A stretch of DNA of 64,000 nucleotides from Muribaculaceae bacterium Isolate-110 (HZI) (GCA_003762875.1 RIBL01000007.1:57702-121701), one strand, 5' to 3'; shown: positions 1 through 9,491, counted from the first letter of the stretch. Notes: generated by a model not told the origin, from the sequence alone. Made by a program: numbers and translations.

Positions 1-634
1 TGCAGCCGGTCCCGTGTGTGTTGGTCGTGTCGATGGCATCGGCCCGCAGCTCAATACGTTTTTCGCAGTTGTCGAGATAGAGAATGTCGGTCTTGAAATC
101 GCTGTCAGATGTGTCGCCCCCTTTGAGCAATATGTTGCGGCATCCCATGTCGGAGAATGCTGCGGCCTGACGGTCGGGGTCGTCCTCGTCGGTGAGAGCG
201 GCCGCTTCGCTTTTGTTGGGCGTTATTAGCGTCGATAGCGGGAATATTTCGCGTGTAATCAATGCTATCGCATCTTCGCTAAGCAGACGTGAACCGGATG
301 TCGATACCATCACCGGATCGATCACGAGATTGTTGATGTGGTAATGTTTCAGCCGTTCCGCAACTGCTCCTGCTACCTCGGCATTACACAGCATGCCGGT
401 CTTTACGGCCATCGGAGGGATATCCTCCATGACCATATCAATCTGGTCGGTCACGATGGACGGAGATGCGGGCATGATTGAGCGCACCCCGGTGGTGTTC
501 TGGGCTGTGAGTGAGGTTATCGCCGTCATGGCATAGCATCCGAGGGCCGAAATCGTCTTGATGTCGGCCTGTATGCCCGCTCCCCCCGAGGGGTCGCTTC
601 CGGCTATTGAAAGTACGGTGAAATATTTTCTCAT
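1..634 (-). CDS. thiD: Hydroxymethylpyrimidine/phosphomethylpyrimidine kinase ThiD (3' end outside window)
   Basis: Phosphorylates hydroxymethylpyrimidine and its monophosphate in thiamine synthesis. The translated minus strand starts MRKYFTVLSIAGSDPSGGAG, the family's N-terminal motif, and has reached the C-terminal THGTGC nucleotide-binding motif when the window ends, so about 211 codons are visible of a usual 260-270. The ATG at 634-632 is the only sensible start; the ATG three bases further up runs straight into TGA. It is the first gene after a TPP riboswitch, so it should be shut down when thiamine pyrophosphate is plentiful. The start codon lies inside a predicted helix with the leader (see 630-677). 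Other thi genes may follow outside the window; that is inference. Confidence 0.95.
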   Translation of the reverse strand, partial: MRKYFTVLSIAGSDPSGGAGIQADIKTISALGCYAMTAITSLTAQNTTGVRSIMPASPSIVTDQIDMVMEDIPPMAVKTGMLCNAEVAGAVAERLKHYHINNLVIDPVMVSTSGSRLLSEDAIALITREIFPLSTLITPNKSEAAALTDEDDPDRQAAAFSDMGCRNILLKGGDTSDSDFKTDILYLDNCEKRIELRADAIDTTNTHGTGC

Positions 635-677
635 CGCATTGTGTATCTTTGTATTACGTGTTAGACAAAGCGATGAG
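630..677 (-). promoter_or_regulatory. Start-codon-sequestering helix in the thiD leader
   Basis: On the minus strand CTCATCGC (677-670) is an exact 8-base complement of GCGATGAG (637-630), which contains the thiD start codon (634-632). Pairing would hide the AUG. A second hairpin, GGCCAA-acc-TTGGCC (694-680), sits just above it, directly below the riboswitch. This is a plausible expression platform acting on translation, fitting a phylum that does not rely on Shine-Dalgarno sequences. Confidence 0.55.
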
Positions 678-699
678 CGGGCCAAGGTTTGGCCGGGGA

Positions 700-791
700 A
701 AATCTGAGTCCAATCCCTTCGGCGGTACTAACCGCATCAGGTTCAGAGGGTATCATCTCAGCCGACTTGTTGAAACGCGGCACCCCTTTGT
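700..791 (-). promoter_or_regulatory. TPP riboswitch (THI element)
   Basis: The minus strand carries the conserved blocks of the thiamine pyrophosphate aptamer in order: GGGGTGCC, GCTGAGATGATACCC, TCTGAACCTGAT, a GCGGTT..ACCGCC stem and GAAGGGA. It lies about 65 bases upstream of the thiD start and just downstream of a strong promoter. Ligand binding is expected to lower thiD expression. No T-rich terminator follows, which favours control of translation. Confidence 0.95.
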
Positions 792-796
792 CTCTG

Positions 797-828
797 CAAA
801 GTTACTTCTTTATCTCTATTAATGCAAA
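797..828 (-). promoter_or_regulatory. Bacteroidota promoter for the thiamine transcript
   Basis: On the minus strand TTTG (828-825), a 20-base spacer and TAACTTTG (804-797) match the Bacteroidota -33/-7 consensus exactly. Transcription should start near 790, at the 5' edge of the riboswitch. The -33 box lies in the last codons of the MATE gene. Confidence 0.75.
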
Positions 829-2123
829 AAAATCTTTCTTTTGACGCGATTTATGCATATATGAAGCACCACTCCGCGCGATAGCAGATAACAGATGAAT
901 GCTATCCAAATGCCATGGTTGCCGATGTGGGGATAGAGCAGAAAATATAATGTGAAGTAGAGTACAGTCGACAAGGCCATTGAGAGGAGCATCTCGTGGG
1001 TGCGTGTGATGCCGATATAGACGCCGTCCCATGTAAATGCAAGAAATCCCGTGATAGGGATGAGTATTACCCAATGGAAATATTCACGCGAAGCTGCGAC
1101 AACGTTTGCGTCACCGCTCAACAGTTGCATGATCCATTTACCACAAATGAAATATATTGCGGTAAATATTACAGCGACCCACAGCCCCCATCTGAGCAGG
1201 GCACGTATGGCGGTGTCAAGCCGGTTACGGTCTGACGCGCCGAGACAGTTGCCGCATATTGCCTCGCCGGCAAAGGCAAAACCGTCCATGAAATAAGAAA
1301 ACAGTACAAAAAACTGCATCAGCAGTGTGTTGACGGCCAGTGTCACCGTGCCTTGTTCGGAACCTGCGCGCGTAAACCATACCGTCACGGCTATGAGGCA
1401 ACATGTGCGCAGGAATATGTCGGCATTGACCGAGAAGAACCGCCGGAGTGCGCCGTGCCGGAATATCTGTCGAGGAGAAGTGACCGTCGGATCATATTTG
1501 CGTGCGACAATCACTACAAAAGCTATGACGCCGAGCCATTGGGCTGATAATGTGCCGATAGCCACACCCTCGACTTTGAGATTGAATACATAGACCAGCA
1601 CGAGGCTTACGACAATATTGCTGATATTTATTATGAATGAGACCCACATGGGAGATTTGGGATTTTTGCGGCCGAGACTCCATCCCGACAGCGTGTAGGT
1701 GCACAGCACAGCCGGTGCACCCCATACAAGTATGGCAAAATATCTCTGCGCCATTGCTCTCACATGAGGCTCGACCTCCATTACAGCAAAGGCTATCCGT
1801 CCTATAAGTGGTGAAAATATTATTATGAGCACAGATGCTCCTAACGCTACTGCCGTGCCCCGCGCAAGCACCAGGTTGAGCTCTGATTCATCAGATGCCC
1901 CGTGGGCCTGGGCCGACATTCCGCTTGTGCCCATGCGGAGGAAGGCAAAGAGCCAGTATATCATATTGAATATGGTGCCTCCGACCGCTATCGCAGCTAT
2001 GTAGGATGCGTCACCCATATGGCCGACAATAGCGACGTCCATCAATGCCAGCAGCGGTGTGGTGATGTTGGTTATGATTGACGGAATGGCTAACGATAGT
2101 ATTTCTCTGTTGATGGTCTTCAA
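819..2123 (-). CDS. MATE family (DinF/NorM-like) efflux transporter
   Basis: A 434-residue multidrug and toxic compound extrusion protein, expected to exchange cations for drugs or metabolites across the inner membrane. The N terminus (LAIPSIITNITTPLLALMDV, then GHMGD) is the classic MATE first segment, and about twelve hydrophobic segments follow. The codon before residue 1 is a stop (TAA) and the first in-frame ATG would remove the first membrane helix, so translation very probably starts at TTG (2123-2121). The gene follows the 153-residue hypothetical gene on the same strand with a 35-base gap and may be cotranscribed. The substrate cannot be inferred. Confidence 0.9.
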   Translation of the reverse strand: MKTINREILSLAIPSIITNITTPLLALMDVAIVGHMGDASYIAAIAVGGTIFNMIYWLFAFLRMGTSGMSAQAHGASDESELNLVLARGTAVALGASVLIIIFSPLIGRIAFAVMEVEPHVRAMAQRYFAILVWGAPAVLCTYTLSGWSLGRKNPKSPMWVSFIINISNIVVSLVLVYVFNLKVEGVAIGTLSAQWLGVIAFVVIVARKYDPTVTSPRQIFRHGALRRFFSVNADIFLRTCCLIAVTVWFTRAGSEQGTVTLAVNTLLMQFFVLFSYFMDGFAFAGEAICGNCLGASDRNRLDTAIRALLRWGLWVAVIFTAIYFICGKWIMQLLSGDANVVAASREYFHWVILIPITGFLAFTWDGVYIGITRTHEMLLSMALSTVLYFTLYFLLYPHIGNHGIWIAFICYLLSRGVVLHICINRVKRKIFLH

Positions 2124-2158
2124 TTAGTGGATTTTTATTTTTGCCTACCAGGATTTTC

Positions 2159-2620
2159 TCATCTGAGTTTACGCCATTTGGTTTTGGGGCGAATCATGCG
2201 ATCGACAGCGCGACGCATGCGGCGCGATACTCGCGGTGTGATTCCTGTTGTATCATCCTCGGCAGATTGGGGTTCGGTTTTGTTAACGGTTTTCTTTGTA
2301 GGTTTATTGTCGGCAGCCGGTGACGTGGCATTATCGGTGGCTTGATTTTCGGGCTCTGACTGTTTTCTGCGTGCGCGGGTGCGAGCTTTGGCCGAACGGA
2401 TCATGGCGAGTTCTATCTCGAAACGCAACATCCCAAACACCATCACACAGTCAGGCGTGAGGTTGCGGTCATATGTGTCTCGGTTGCCGTCAAGATAACT
2501 GTCGAGTGCGGCAAGCATGGCTTCGCGCTTGGTCTTGTTTGTGACAACGAGATAGATGCGTTTTACAAACCGATCATAGGCTTTCTGAGATACGGGACGG
2601 AGAATGGCTGACTTTTTCAT
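2159..2620 (-). CDS. Conserved hypothetical protein, basic low-complexity C-terminal half
   Basis: I do not recognise a named family. The 153-residue protein has an ordered helical-looking N-terminal half (to about residue 85; sequence resembles KKSAILRPVSQKAYDRFV at the start). A polar, repetitive stretch rich in A, T, K, E and P follows (about 85-130), and the end is very basic (RRMRRAVDRMIRPKTKWRKLR region). No signal peptide or membrane segment is seen. A -7 box TAACTTTG lies at 2656-2649 on the minus strand, upstream of the ATG. The basic tail could bind nucleic acid or ribosomes, but that is a guess. The MATE gene follows in the same direction. Confidence 0.7.
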   Translation of the reverse strand: MKKSAILRPVSQKAYDRFVKRIYLVVTNKTKREAMLAALDSYLDGNRDTYDRNLTPDCVMVFGMLRFEIELAMIRSAKARTRARRKQSEPENQATDNATSPAADNKPTKKTVNKTEPQSAEDDTTGITPRVSRRMRRAVDRMIRPKTKWRKLR

Positions 2621-2711
2621 AACAAATGCGGTGATAAAATTTATACCGCAAAGTTACCAAGCGAGATGCCGTAAAAGGTGCGATAATGTCGCGTAGCGAG
2701 TGTCTGAAATG

Positions 2712-2769
2712 AAAAAATCATGCCGGAAAAATCATCCGTTCAGCGATAATTCTCCGGCATGAGTTTTTT
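2712..2769. terminator. Bidirectional terminator between OPT gene and hypothetical gene
   Basis: TCATGCCGGA (2718-2727) and TCCGGCATGA (2753-2762) form a 10-bp stem with a 25-base loop. It is flanked by an A run on the left and a T run on the right, so it can end transcription on either strand. It most likely serves the OPT gene, which stops at 2780 on the minus strand. Confidence 0.75.
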
Positions 2770-2779
2770 AATGCTTATA

Positions 2780-4765
2780 TCAGAGTTTCTTGGCTCTCAT
2801 CGAATCCCATATCAGGTAGATGATAAGCAAGGCATATGCAGCCAGACCGCTCCACTGAGTAGCGATGGCCGACATGGGGTTGATATATTCAAATCCGAGG
2901 AATCGGGTGAGTGCTGCAAATACACCAAATAACGCACCACCGGCAATAAGGCCCGAGGAGATGAGCGTGCCGCGGTCGGCACGTGCACTGTTGACACTTT
3001 TGTCCTTGGAACGGCTACCGATAAACCATGCTACAGCTCCACCGACCAACAGCGGGGTGTTGAGCTGGAGAGGGATGAACATGCCGAGGCAGAAGGCGAG
3101 TGCCGGCACTCCGAGCCAATTGAGAAGCAGTGCGAGAATGGCTCCTACCATGTAGAGTATCCAGGGCGTGTCGCCACCCATCATGAGAGGCTCGATGACC
3201 TTGGCCATGGCGTTGGCCTGAGGAGCAACGAGTGCATTTTCACCGGTGAATCCATACACCTGGTTGAGCAGAAGTATTACGCCGCCGACTGTTGCAGCAG
3301 AGACGAGTGTGCCGAGAAATTTCCATGACTCCTGTTTCTTGGGCGTTGAGCCGAGCCAGTAGCCAACCTTGAGGTCGGTCACGAAGCCGCCGGCCATCGA
3401 GAGGGCTGTACATACCACACCGCCGATAACCATAGAGGCTACAATGCCAGAGGTGCCGTTGAGACCGATGCCGACAAAGATTGCCGAAGCGATGATGAGG
3501 GTCATGAGTGTCATGCCCGATACAGGGTTGGAGCCTACGATAGCGATGGCATTGGCTGCCACTGTGGTAAACAGGAATGCAATCACTGTGACAACCACCC
3601 ATGCGACGAGTGCCTGCCAGAATGTGTTGATGACACCAAGCCAGAAGAACAGGAACACCACCACAAGTGCTATGGTTACGAAAAACACGATGTGCTTCAT
3701 GGATATGTCGGTCTGCCAACGGATGGTCTTGGCAGAGGCCGCATTGCCTTTAAGCTCACGTGAAGCAAGTCCGACAGCCTCGCGGATGATGCCCCATGAT
3801 TTCACGATGCCGATGATTCCTGCCATGGCGATGCCTCCGATACCGATGAGTCGCGCATAGTCGGCAAATATCTCGGTCGGTGAGAGGGCTGTGATTTCGG
3901 CAGCTCCATAAGTGCCCATGAGGGGAATGAGCACCCACCATACGAAGACCGAACCGGCAAAGATGATGAATGCATATTTGAGGCCAATGATATAGCCCAG
4001 ACCCAGCACGGCGGCAGTGGTGTTGCAGCTCAACACGAGTTTGGTCTTCTCGGCAAGAGTCTGTCCCCATGATGTCGCCATCGTGTTAAGGGTGCTTGCC
4101 CACCAGCCGAATGTCTCCACGAGGTAATCATAAAGACCGCCTATGAGCGATGATATTACAAGAGTCTTGGCCTGTCCGGCATTGGATGATTCCTTGCCGA
4201 GTCCGCTTGCAAGCACTTGGGTGGTAGCAGTGGCTTCGGGGAAAGGATACTTGCCGTGCATATCCTTTACGAAATATTTACGGAAAGGAATGAAGAATAG
4301 GATGCCGAGCACTCCGCCAAGCAGCGAACTGAGAAATATCTGAAAGAAGTTGACGGATATTTCAGGATACTTGGCCTGAAGAATGTAGAGGGCGGGAAGA
4401 GTGAAGATGGCACCAGCCACAATCACTCCGGAGCACGCACCTATCGACTGGATAATCACGTTCTGCCCTAAAGGATTTTGCTTCTTGAGCGCGCCGGAGA
4501 GTCCTACCGCTATAATGGCGATTGGAATGGCGGCTTCAAACACCTGGCCTACTTTGAGTCCGAGATAGGCGGCTGCCGCACTGAATATCACAGCGAGCAG
4601 CAGTCCCATGGTCACGGAGTAGGGAGTGACTTCAGGATAGTCGTGAGCTGGATGCATTATCGGACGATAATGCTCGTCATCACCGAGTTCCCGAAACGCG
4701 TTTTCAGGCATTTCAGCAGGATCTACCTCCTGATATACCACTTCGTCGGTCTGTTTTTGTGTCAT
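2780..4765 (-). CDS. OPT family oligopeptide transporter
   Basis: A 661-residue, highly hydrophobic protein with about 14-16 membrane segments. It belongs to the OPT superfamily, which takes up small peptides or metal chelates by proton symport. Family hallmarks seen include an N-terminal soluble stretch ending in HPAHDYPEVTPYSVTMG, the GLKVGQVFEAAIPIAI segment and the KYPFPEATATTQVL segment. ATG at 4765-4763. It lies 30 bases downstream of lysA on the same strand with no visible terminator between, so lysC-lysA-OPT may be one transcript. The substrate is not deducible. Confidence 0.9.
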   Translation of the reverse strand: MTQKQTDEVVYQEVDPAEMPENAFRELGDDEHYRPIMHPAHDYPEVTPYSVTMGLLLAVIFSAAAAYLGLKVGQVFEAAIPIAIIAVGLSGALKKQNPLGQNVIIQSIGACSGVIVAGAIFTLPALYILQAKYPEISVNFFQIFLSSLLGGVLGILFFIPFRKYFVKDMHGKYPFPEATATTQVLASGLGKESSNAGQAKTLVISSLIGGLYDYLVETFGWWASTLNTMATSWGQTLAEKTKLVLSCNTTAAVLGLGYIIGLKYAFIIFAGSVFVWWVLIPLMGTYGAAEITALSPTEIFADYARLIGIGGIAMAGIIGIVKSWGIIREAVGLASRELKGNAASAKTIRWQTDISMKHIVFFVTIALVVVFLFFWLGVINTFWQALVAWVVVTVIAFLFTTVAANAIAIVGSNPVSGMTLMTLIIASAIFVGIGLNGTSGIVASMVIGGVVCTALSMAGGFVTDLKVGYWLGSTPKKQESWKFLGTLVSAATVGGVILLLNQVYGFTGENALVAPQANAMAKVIEPLMMGGDTPWILYMVGAILALLLNWLGVPALAFCLGMFIPLQLNTPLLVGGAVAWFIGSRSKDKSVNSARADRGTLISSGLIAGGALFGVFAALTRFLGFEYINPMSAIATQWSGLAAYALLIIYLIWDSMRAKKL

Positions 4766-4795
4766 AACATTGATGATATTAGATGGTAAGGATGT

Positions 4796-5947
4796 TTACT
4801 TCTCATAGAAATATGATGAGGGGAGCTGGCGGCAATTATATTGCGAAGCCATGATTTCACCATATGCACCGGCCGAACGAAGAGCCAGGAAGTCACCGCG
4901 GCGTATGGACGGGAGAAGTTCGTCCTTGCCGAAGCAGTCGGACGATTCGCATATTGGGCCTACGATGTCGTAATGATGTCTCTCACCGTTGGGCGACGAG
5001 ATGTTCTCTATGCGGTGGTGGGCATTGTAGAGAGCCGGACGTATCAGGTCGGTCATGCCGGCGTCGACAATTGCAAAACGTTTGGTGGTACCCTCTTTTA
5101 CATAGAGCACTCGGGTGATGAGACTGCCGCACTGCGCCACTACCGATCGGCCGAGCTCAAAGTGAAGTTCCTGGTCGGGACGGAGTCGGAGATGATTGCG
5201 GAATGACTTGAAGTAACCCTCGAAGTCGGGTATTGGATGGCGGTCAGGATCAGCGTAATCTATCCCAAGACCGCCGCCGACGTTGATTGATCTGAAGGTT
5301 ACACCTTTGGCCTCCCATTCATCCTGAAGTCTGTTGATGGTCTCGCAGAGCATTACAAAGGGGTCGGTCTCGGTGATCTGAGAGCCGATGTGGAAATGCA
5401 GACCTATGAGATTGACATTCTCGAGGTCGTTGGCTTTCTCTATGAGATGAGGCATCTGCTCGAGGTTTATGCCAAACTTGTTTTCGGCAAGTCCGGTGGT
5501 TATATACTCATGGGTGTGGGCATCGATGTTGGGGTTGATGCGCAGAGCTATATCGGCGGTCTTGCCAAGCGATGCGGCAAGCTCGTTGATGATTTCGAGC
5601 TCGGGCTCAGACTCGACATTGAAACATCCTACGCCATTCTTGAGGGCGAGTATAATCTCGGCATCAGTCTTGCCGACTCCGGCATAAACTATCTGCGAGC
5701 CTTTGAATCCTGCGTCGAGAGCTGCCTGAATCTCTCCGCCGCTCACTGCGTCAACTCCAAGTCCGGCCGCCTGCACATGACGAAGAATGCCTGGATTGGC
5801 ATTAGCCTTCATGGCATAGTGCACTTTGAAACGTTCGTCGCGCGAAGTGCGGGCTATTTCTGCCAATGTGCGGTCGAGCAGTGCAAGGTCGTAGAAGTAA
5901 AATGGAGTCGAGAGATCGTTAAATTCAGCAACTGGGAATCGTGTCAT
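4796..5947 (-). CDS. lysA: Diaminopimelate decarboxylase
   Basis: A 383-residue PLP-dependent fold-III decarboxylase that turns meso-diaminopimelate into lysine. Visible features are the PLP lysine in HYAMKAN (K47), the HFHIGSQ barrel motif, the GGGLGIDY phosphate-binding loop, the CESSDCFG active-site motif and the C-terminal SAGAYG. Length is slightly below the usual 400-420. It starts 19 bases after the aspartokinase gene, giving a two-step lysine/diaminopimelate unit. No leader-type lysine riboswitch is seen upstream of the pair. Confidence 0.95.
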   Translation of the reverse strand: MTRFPVAEFNDLSTPFYFYDLALLDRTLAEIARTSRDERFKVHYAMKANANPGILRHVQAAGLGVDAVSGGEIQAALDAGFKGSQIVYAGVGKTDAEIILALKNGVGCFNVESEPELEIINELAASLGKTADIALRINPNIDAHTHEYITTGLAENKFGINLEQMPHLIEKANDLENVNLIGLHFHIGSQITETDPFVMLCETINRLQDEWEAKGVTFRSINVGGGLGIDYADPDRHPIPDFEGYFKSFRNHLRLRPDQELHFELGRSVVAQCGSLITRVLYVKEGTTKRFAIVDAGMTDLIRPALYNAHHRIENISSPNGERHHYDIVGPICESSDCFGKDELLPSIRRGDFLALRSAGAYGEIMASQYNCRQLPSSYFYEK

Positions 5948-5966
5948 GCTGTATGTCGGATTATTT

Positions 5967-7286
5967 TTAGTTGTTGAACAGTTTTTCGCTCAGACGGTTG
6001 AGTGCTGCAACTTTGTCATCCTTGCGAATGAGGAACGAGATGTTGTAGTTGGAACCGCCATAAGAAATCATGCGCACCGGGATGTCGGCGAGAGCTTCCA
6101 TCGCACGGGCCTCATAGCCGGTGTTGGTCCACTCCATATTGCCTACTACGCATACGATTACCATGTCCTTGTCTACGGTCACGGTGCCGAATTTCTGGAG
6201 TTCGTCGACAATCTCGGGAAGGAAACGCTCCGAGTCGATGGTGAGTGACACACCCACCTCGCTTGTGGCAATCATGTCGATGGGGGTCTTGTATTTTTCG
6301 AAAGTCTCAAACACGCGTGTCAGGAAACCGTAGGCGAGAAGCATACGCGAGCTTTTGATTTTAATAGCGACGACATTGTCTTTTGCCGCCACAGCCTTTA
6401 TGCAAGGATCGGTTATGTTGTTGTAGATAAGTGTGCCGTGAGCTTCGGGCTCCATAGTGTTGAGTAGACGCACGGGTATGTTATTGACTTTGGCCGGGAG
6501 CACACAGGTGGGGTGGAGAATCTTGGCACCGAAATAGGCAAGCTCGGCGGCCTCTTCATAATGAAGCTCGCCCACGGGCGATGTTTTCTCGACAAATCGG
6601 GGGTCGTTGTTGTGCATGCCGTCGATGTCGGTCCAGATTTCAATTTCCTCGGCTTCAATAGCTGCTCCGATGAGTGAAGCTGTATAGTCGCTGCCGCCGC
6701 GCTGGAGATTGTCGATTTCGCCTGAGGAATTGCGGCATATGAAACCCTGGGTCACGAAAATGTCGGCATCCATGTATTTGTCGAGCAACGGCTGGAGATG
6801 GAGCTGTATATGCTGCATGTCGGGCTCGGCATTAGTGCCTGTCTTCATGAAGTCGAGTGCGGGAAGAGCCTCGGCATAGAGGCCGCGCTCGTTGAGAAGG
6901 ATTGTCATCATGGCAACGCTCATGATTTCTCCTTGTGCGAGTATGATTTTTTCCTCAACTTCACCGAAAGTCTCGCGCTGAGTGAACGAACGGATGTAGT
7001 TGAAGCAGGCTTTGATTTCTTTAAGGGCACGCTCGCGGCTCTCGTGTTTGTCATAAAGAGTCGAGAGTGTCTTGAGATATTTTGATTCCAGAAGGTTGAT
7101 TGTCTCTTTTGCTCCGTTTACGTTGCGCTTGTAGAGGTAGCCGGCTATCTCTACAAGAGTGTTGGTAGTGCCGGACATAGCTGACAGCACTATGATGTTG
7201 CGGCCTCGGGAGCTTACGAGGTCTGCGACGTGGCGTATTCTCTCGGCCGAACCTACCGATGTGCCACCAAATTTCAATACTTTCAT
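5967..7286 (-). CDS. lysC: Aspartate kinase (monofunctional, with ACT domains)
   Basis: A 439-residue enzyme that phosphorylates aspartate, the first step to lysine, threonine, methionine and diaminopimelate. The N terminus MKVLKFGGTSVGSAERI is the diagnostic aspartokinase motif, followed by the kinase domain (WTDIDGMHNNDPR) and two C-terminal ACT-type regulatory domains from about residue 300. There is no homoserine dehydrogenase fusion. A -7 box TATCTTTG lies at 7338-7331. Neighbouring lysA suggests this isozyme serves lysine/diaminopimelate synthesis, so lysine feedback is likely but not shown. Confidence 0.95.
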   Translation of the reverse strand: MKVLKFGGTSVGSAERIRHVADLVSSRGRNIIVLSAMSGTTNTLVEIAGYLYKRNVNGAKETINLLESKYLKTLSTLYDKHESRERALKEIKACFNYIRSFTQRETFGEVEEKIILAQGEIMSVAMMTILLNERGLYAEALPALDFMKTGTNAEPDMQHIQLHLQPLLDKYMDADIFVTQGFICRNSSGEIDNLQRGGSDYTASLIGAAIEAEEIEIWTDIDGMHNNDPRFVEKTSPVGELHYEEAAELAYFGAKILHPTCVLPAKVNNIPVRLLNTMEPEAHGTLIYNNITDPCIKAVAAKDNVVAIKIKSSRMLLAYGFLTRVFETFEKYKTPIDMIATSEVGVSLTIDSERFLPEIVDELQKFGTVTVDKDMVIVCVVGNMEWTNTGYEARAMEALADIPVRMISYGGSNYNISFLIRKDDKVAALNRLSEKLFNN

Positions 7287-7374
7287 CCTTTTTGAAAACT
7301 ATATTCGTGATAAATGTTGTAAAAACGTGTCAAAGATACGAAAAATGTTTTAAACTGACATTTTTTGTCTCCTT

Positions 7375-9405
7375 TTATTTTGCTGACATGCGTTTGAGAA
7401 GGTTGTATGATGGGACTATGCCGAGTCCGCCAGCTCGGCTGAGGTCGGCAAACGCCGCGTCGCGGTTGCCAAGCGAAAGGAATACGTAGCCGCGGTTATA
7501 GAAGGCTTCGCCAAAATCTGGTTTCAGTTCTATAGCCTTGTTGAAGCAGGATATGGCCGAAGTGAGATCGCCCTCGCCGGCCAGTATGACGCCTTTATTA
7601 TAGTAAGCGATGGGCATTGATGGAGAGAGCTTGATGACGGTGTCGAGGTCGGCGACGGCTGCGCGCAACAAGGCGTTACGTGACATGGCTGCCGACATTG
7701 CCGGAGTGGCTCCGGACTCGTCTGTGGATATTCGTGTACTGAGATAGCGTGCGTTAGCCCTGATGAGATAGGCCAGGGTGAAATCGGGGGTTATGGCAAT
7801 GGCGCGGTCAAGGTCGGCGATGGCATGCTCATAGTCACGGAGGGTCATGTAGTCCATGGCTCGTCCCAGAAAGTCAATGGCACGCGGCGTGTGGCTTGCG
7901 AGGTAGGAGGTATAGTAGTTTATGGAATTGAAATGGGCTGTGGCTGTCTCCTCGTCGGTCATGGACGGCTCGCGGTTGGTGACCTGAAGGAGAAACCTGA
8001 GCATACGTGTCGAATTTATGTCGTCGACTTCACGTATGTAGTCTCCGCTCATTTTGAGTTCGGTGGGAGAGGTGTAATATGAAATGGCGAAGATGGGTTC
8101 AAGTTCGATATTGACATTTCGGTCCTGCACCTTGCCACGTATGTCCTTGCTGTTGAATATCTGTTCAGGCGAAGAATTGTCGGCAATGGTGGTGAGAGTG
8201 GTGAACCGGCGTTTCACCTGTTCCTGAGAATATGACTCCGTCTCACCGTCTGCCACGGAGTCGGCAGATTCACCGCTTCCGTCAAAAAGAGGCGAAACCT
8301 GTACCCGGGTCTTTGCGAGAGCGAGCGAACGGTCATAGTCACGGGTGGCTGCGCGCATGTCGCCCTTGCGGCGGTTTATGTCATAGCGCAGGAAGTAGGC
8401 GGCTGCAAATTCGGGGAATGCGTCAATGACCTTGTTCATATCGCGCAGCGCACCGTCATAATCCTCGATTTCAGCAAGGAGCATGGCGCGGTTATAGAGA
8501 GCTTTGTAGTCGAGGTCATCAAGCGAAAGTACGGTCGAGAAGTCGGCGATGGCTTTGTTGTTGTCATGAACTTCGGCACGCAACAGTCCGCGGTTAAACA
8601 GTGCTGTGGTGTTTTGTGGTTCAAGCTGCAGGGCATAGTCATAGTCGGCAAAAGCACCTTGGAAATCATCGGTCATATAGCGGAGATATGCACGGTTGAT
8701 GAAATAACCGGCATATTTGGGCTGGAGCTTGATGGCATGGTTCATATCCTCAAGAGCCGATGCATAGTTTTTGTCGGAGTGTATGGCTATGTCGGCACGC
8801 ATCAGATAGCCGTTGATGGAATTTTGGTTGATATCGAGAGCTTTCTCAATGTCGGCAAGCGCACTGACGGTGTCTTTTAGTTCAAGTCTCATTCGCGCCC
8901 GTCCTATATATCCACCATCAAAATTGGGGTAGCGTTTCAGCATTACGGCATAGGTGTCGGCCGCTCCGTCAAGGTCCTTTATGTCCTGCTGAGCCATAGC
9001 CTTGTTGTAGAGCAGCCCTCGGTTGTCGGGAAGCAGCTCGAGAGCATGGTTGTAATCTTCTATGGCCTCATGGTTTTTGCCCATATTTTGTCGGGCCACA
9101 CCGCGTACTTCCCATGCATCGACTATAAACGGATTACGCTCTATGGCCATTGTGGCATCACGTTCGGCTCCGAGAAAGTCGTCAAGATTGAGTTTGGCGA
9201 TAGATCTCAGGAAATAAGGCCGGGCAAGGTGCGGCTTCACATCAATCACCTGATTGAAGTATTGTATCGACAGCACATAGTCTTCAAGAAACATATTGTT
9301 CTGGCCGATGCGCATCACCTGGTCGGTGTTGATTTGCGCTGTGACTGTCACTGCGACAGCATGAAATATGATGAGCGGAAATATCCGGCGTAGTATTTTT
9401 GACAT
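7375..9405 (-). CDS. Secreted tetratricopeptide-repeat protein
   Basis: A 676-residue protein with a signal peptide (KILRRIFPLIIFHAVAVTVTA, cleavage near TA-QI) followed by about fourteen TPR units, recognisable by repeated W/Y..G..A....A..DY..AL patterns. A less regular insert (about residues 385-500) interrupts them. The ATG at 9405-9403 is chosen because it begins the signal peptide; the longer open frame upstream has no such feature. A -7 box TACATTTG lies at 9437-9430. It is probably a periplasmic scaffold. Partner and role are unknown, and TPR proteins give no more than an interaction function. Confidence 0.8.
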   Translation of the reverse strand: MSKILRRIFPLIIFHAVAVTVTAQINTDQVMRIGQNNMFLEDYVLSIQYFNQVIDVKPHLARPYFLRSIAKLNLDDFLGAERDATMAIERNPFIVDAWEVRGVARQNMGKNHEAIEDYNHALELLPDNRGLLYNKAMAQQDIKDLDGAADTYAVMLKRYPNFDGGYIGRARMRLELKDTVSALADIEKALDINQNSINGYLMRADIAIHSDKNYASALEDMNHAIKLQPKYAGYFINRAYLRYMTDDFQGAFADYDYALQLEPQNTTALFNRGLLRAEVHDNNKAIADFSTVLSLDDLDYKALYNRAMLLAEIEDYDGALRDMNKVIDAFPEFAAAYFLRYDINRRKGDMRAATRDYDRSLALAKTRVQVSPLFDGSGESADSVADGETESYSQEQVKRRFTTLTTIADNSSPEQIFNSKDIRGKVQDRNVNIELEPIFAISYYTSPTELKMSGDYIREVDDINSTRMLRFLLQVTNREPSMTDEETATAHFNSINYYTSYLASHTPRAIDFLGRAMDYMTLRDYEHAIADLDRAIAITPDFTLAYLIRANARYLSTRISTDESGATPAMSAAMSRNALLRAAVADLDTVIKLSPSMPIAYYNKGVILAGEGDLTSAISCFNKAIELKPDFGEAFYNRGYVFLSLGNRDAAFADLSRAGGLGIVPSYNLLKRMSAK

Positions 9406-9491
9406 CTGGTTGTGTATGGTATAATGGTACAAATGTACAATTTTACGCTCAAACAACTGTCTGTTTTAAGTTTTTTTCATACTTTTGTGGC

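Noticed and set aside
644..651. TATCTTTG on the plus strand between thiD and the riboswitch, as a possible antisense promoter
   Set aside because: No -33 element at the right spacing and no plus-strand gene follows; probably chance.
5390..5977. A 195-codon plus-strand frame opposite lysA
   Set aside because: Shadow of lysA; no signal, no motif, no promoter.
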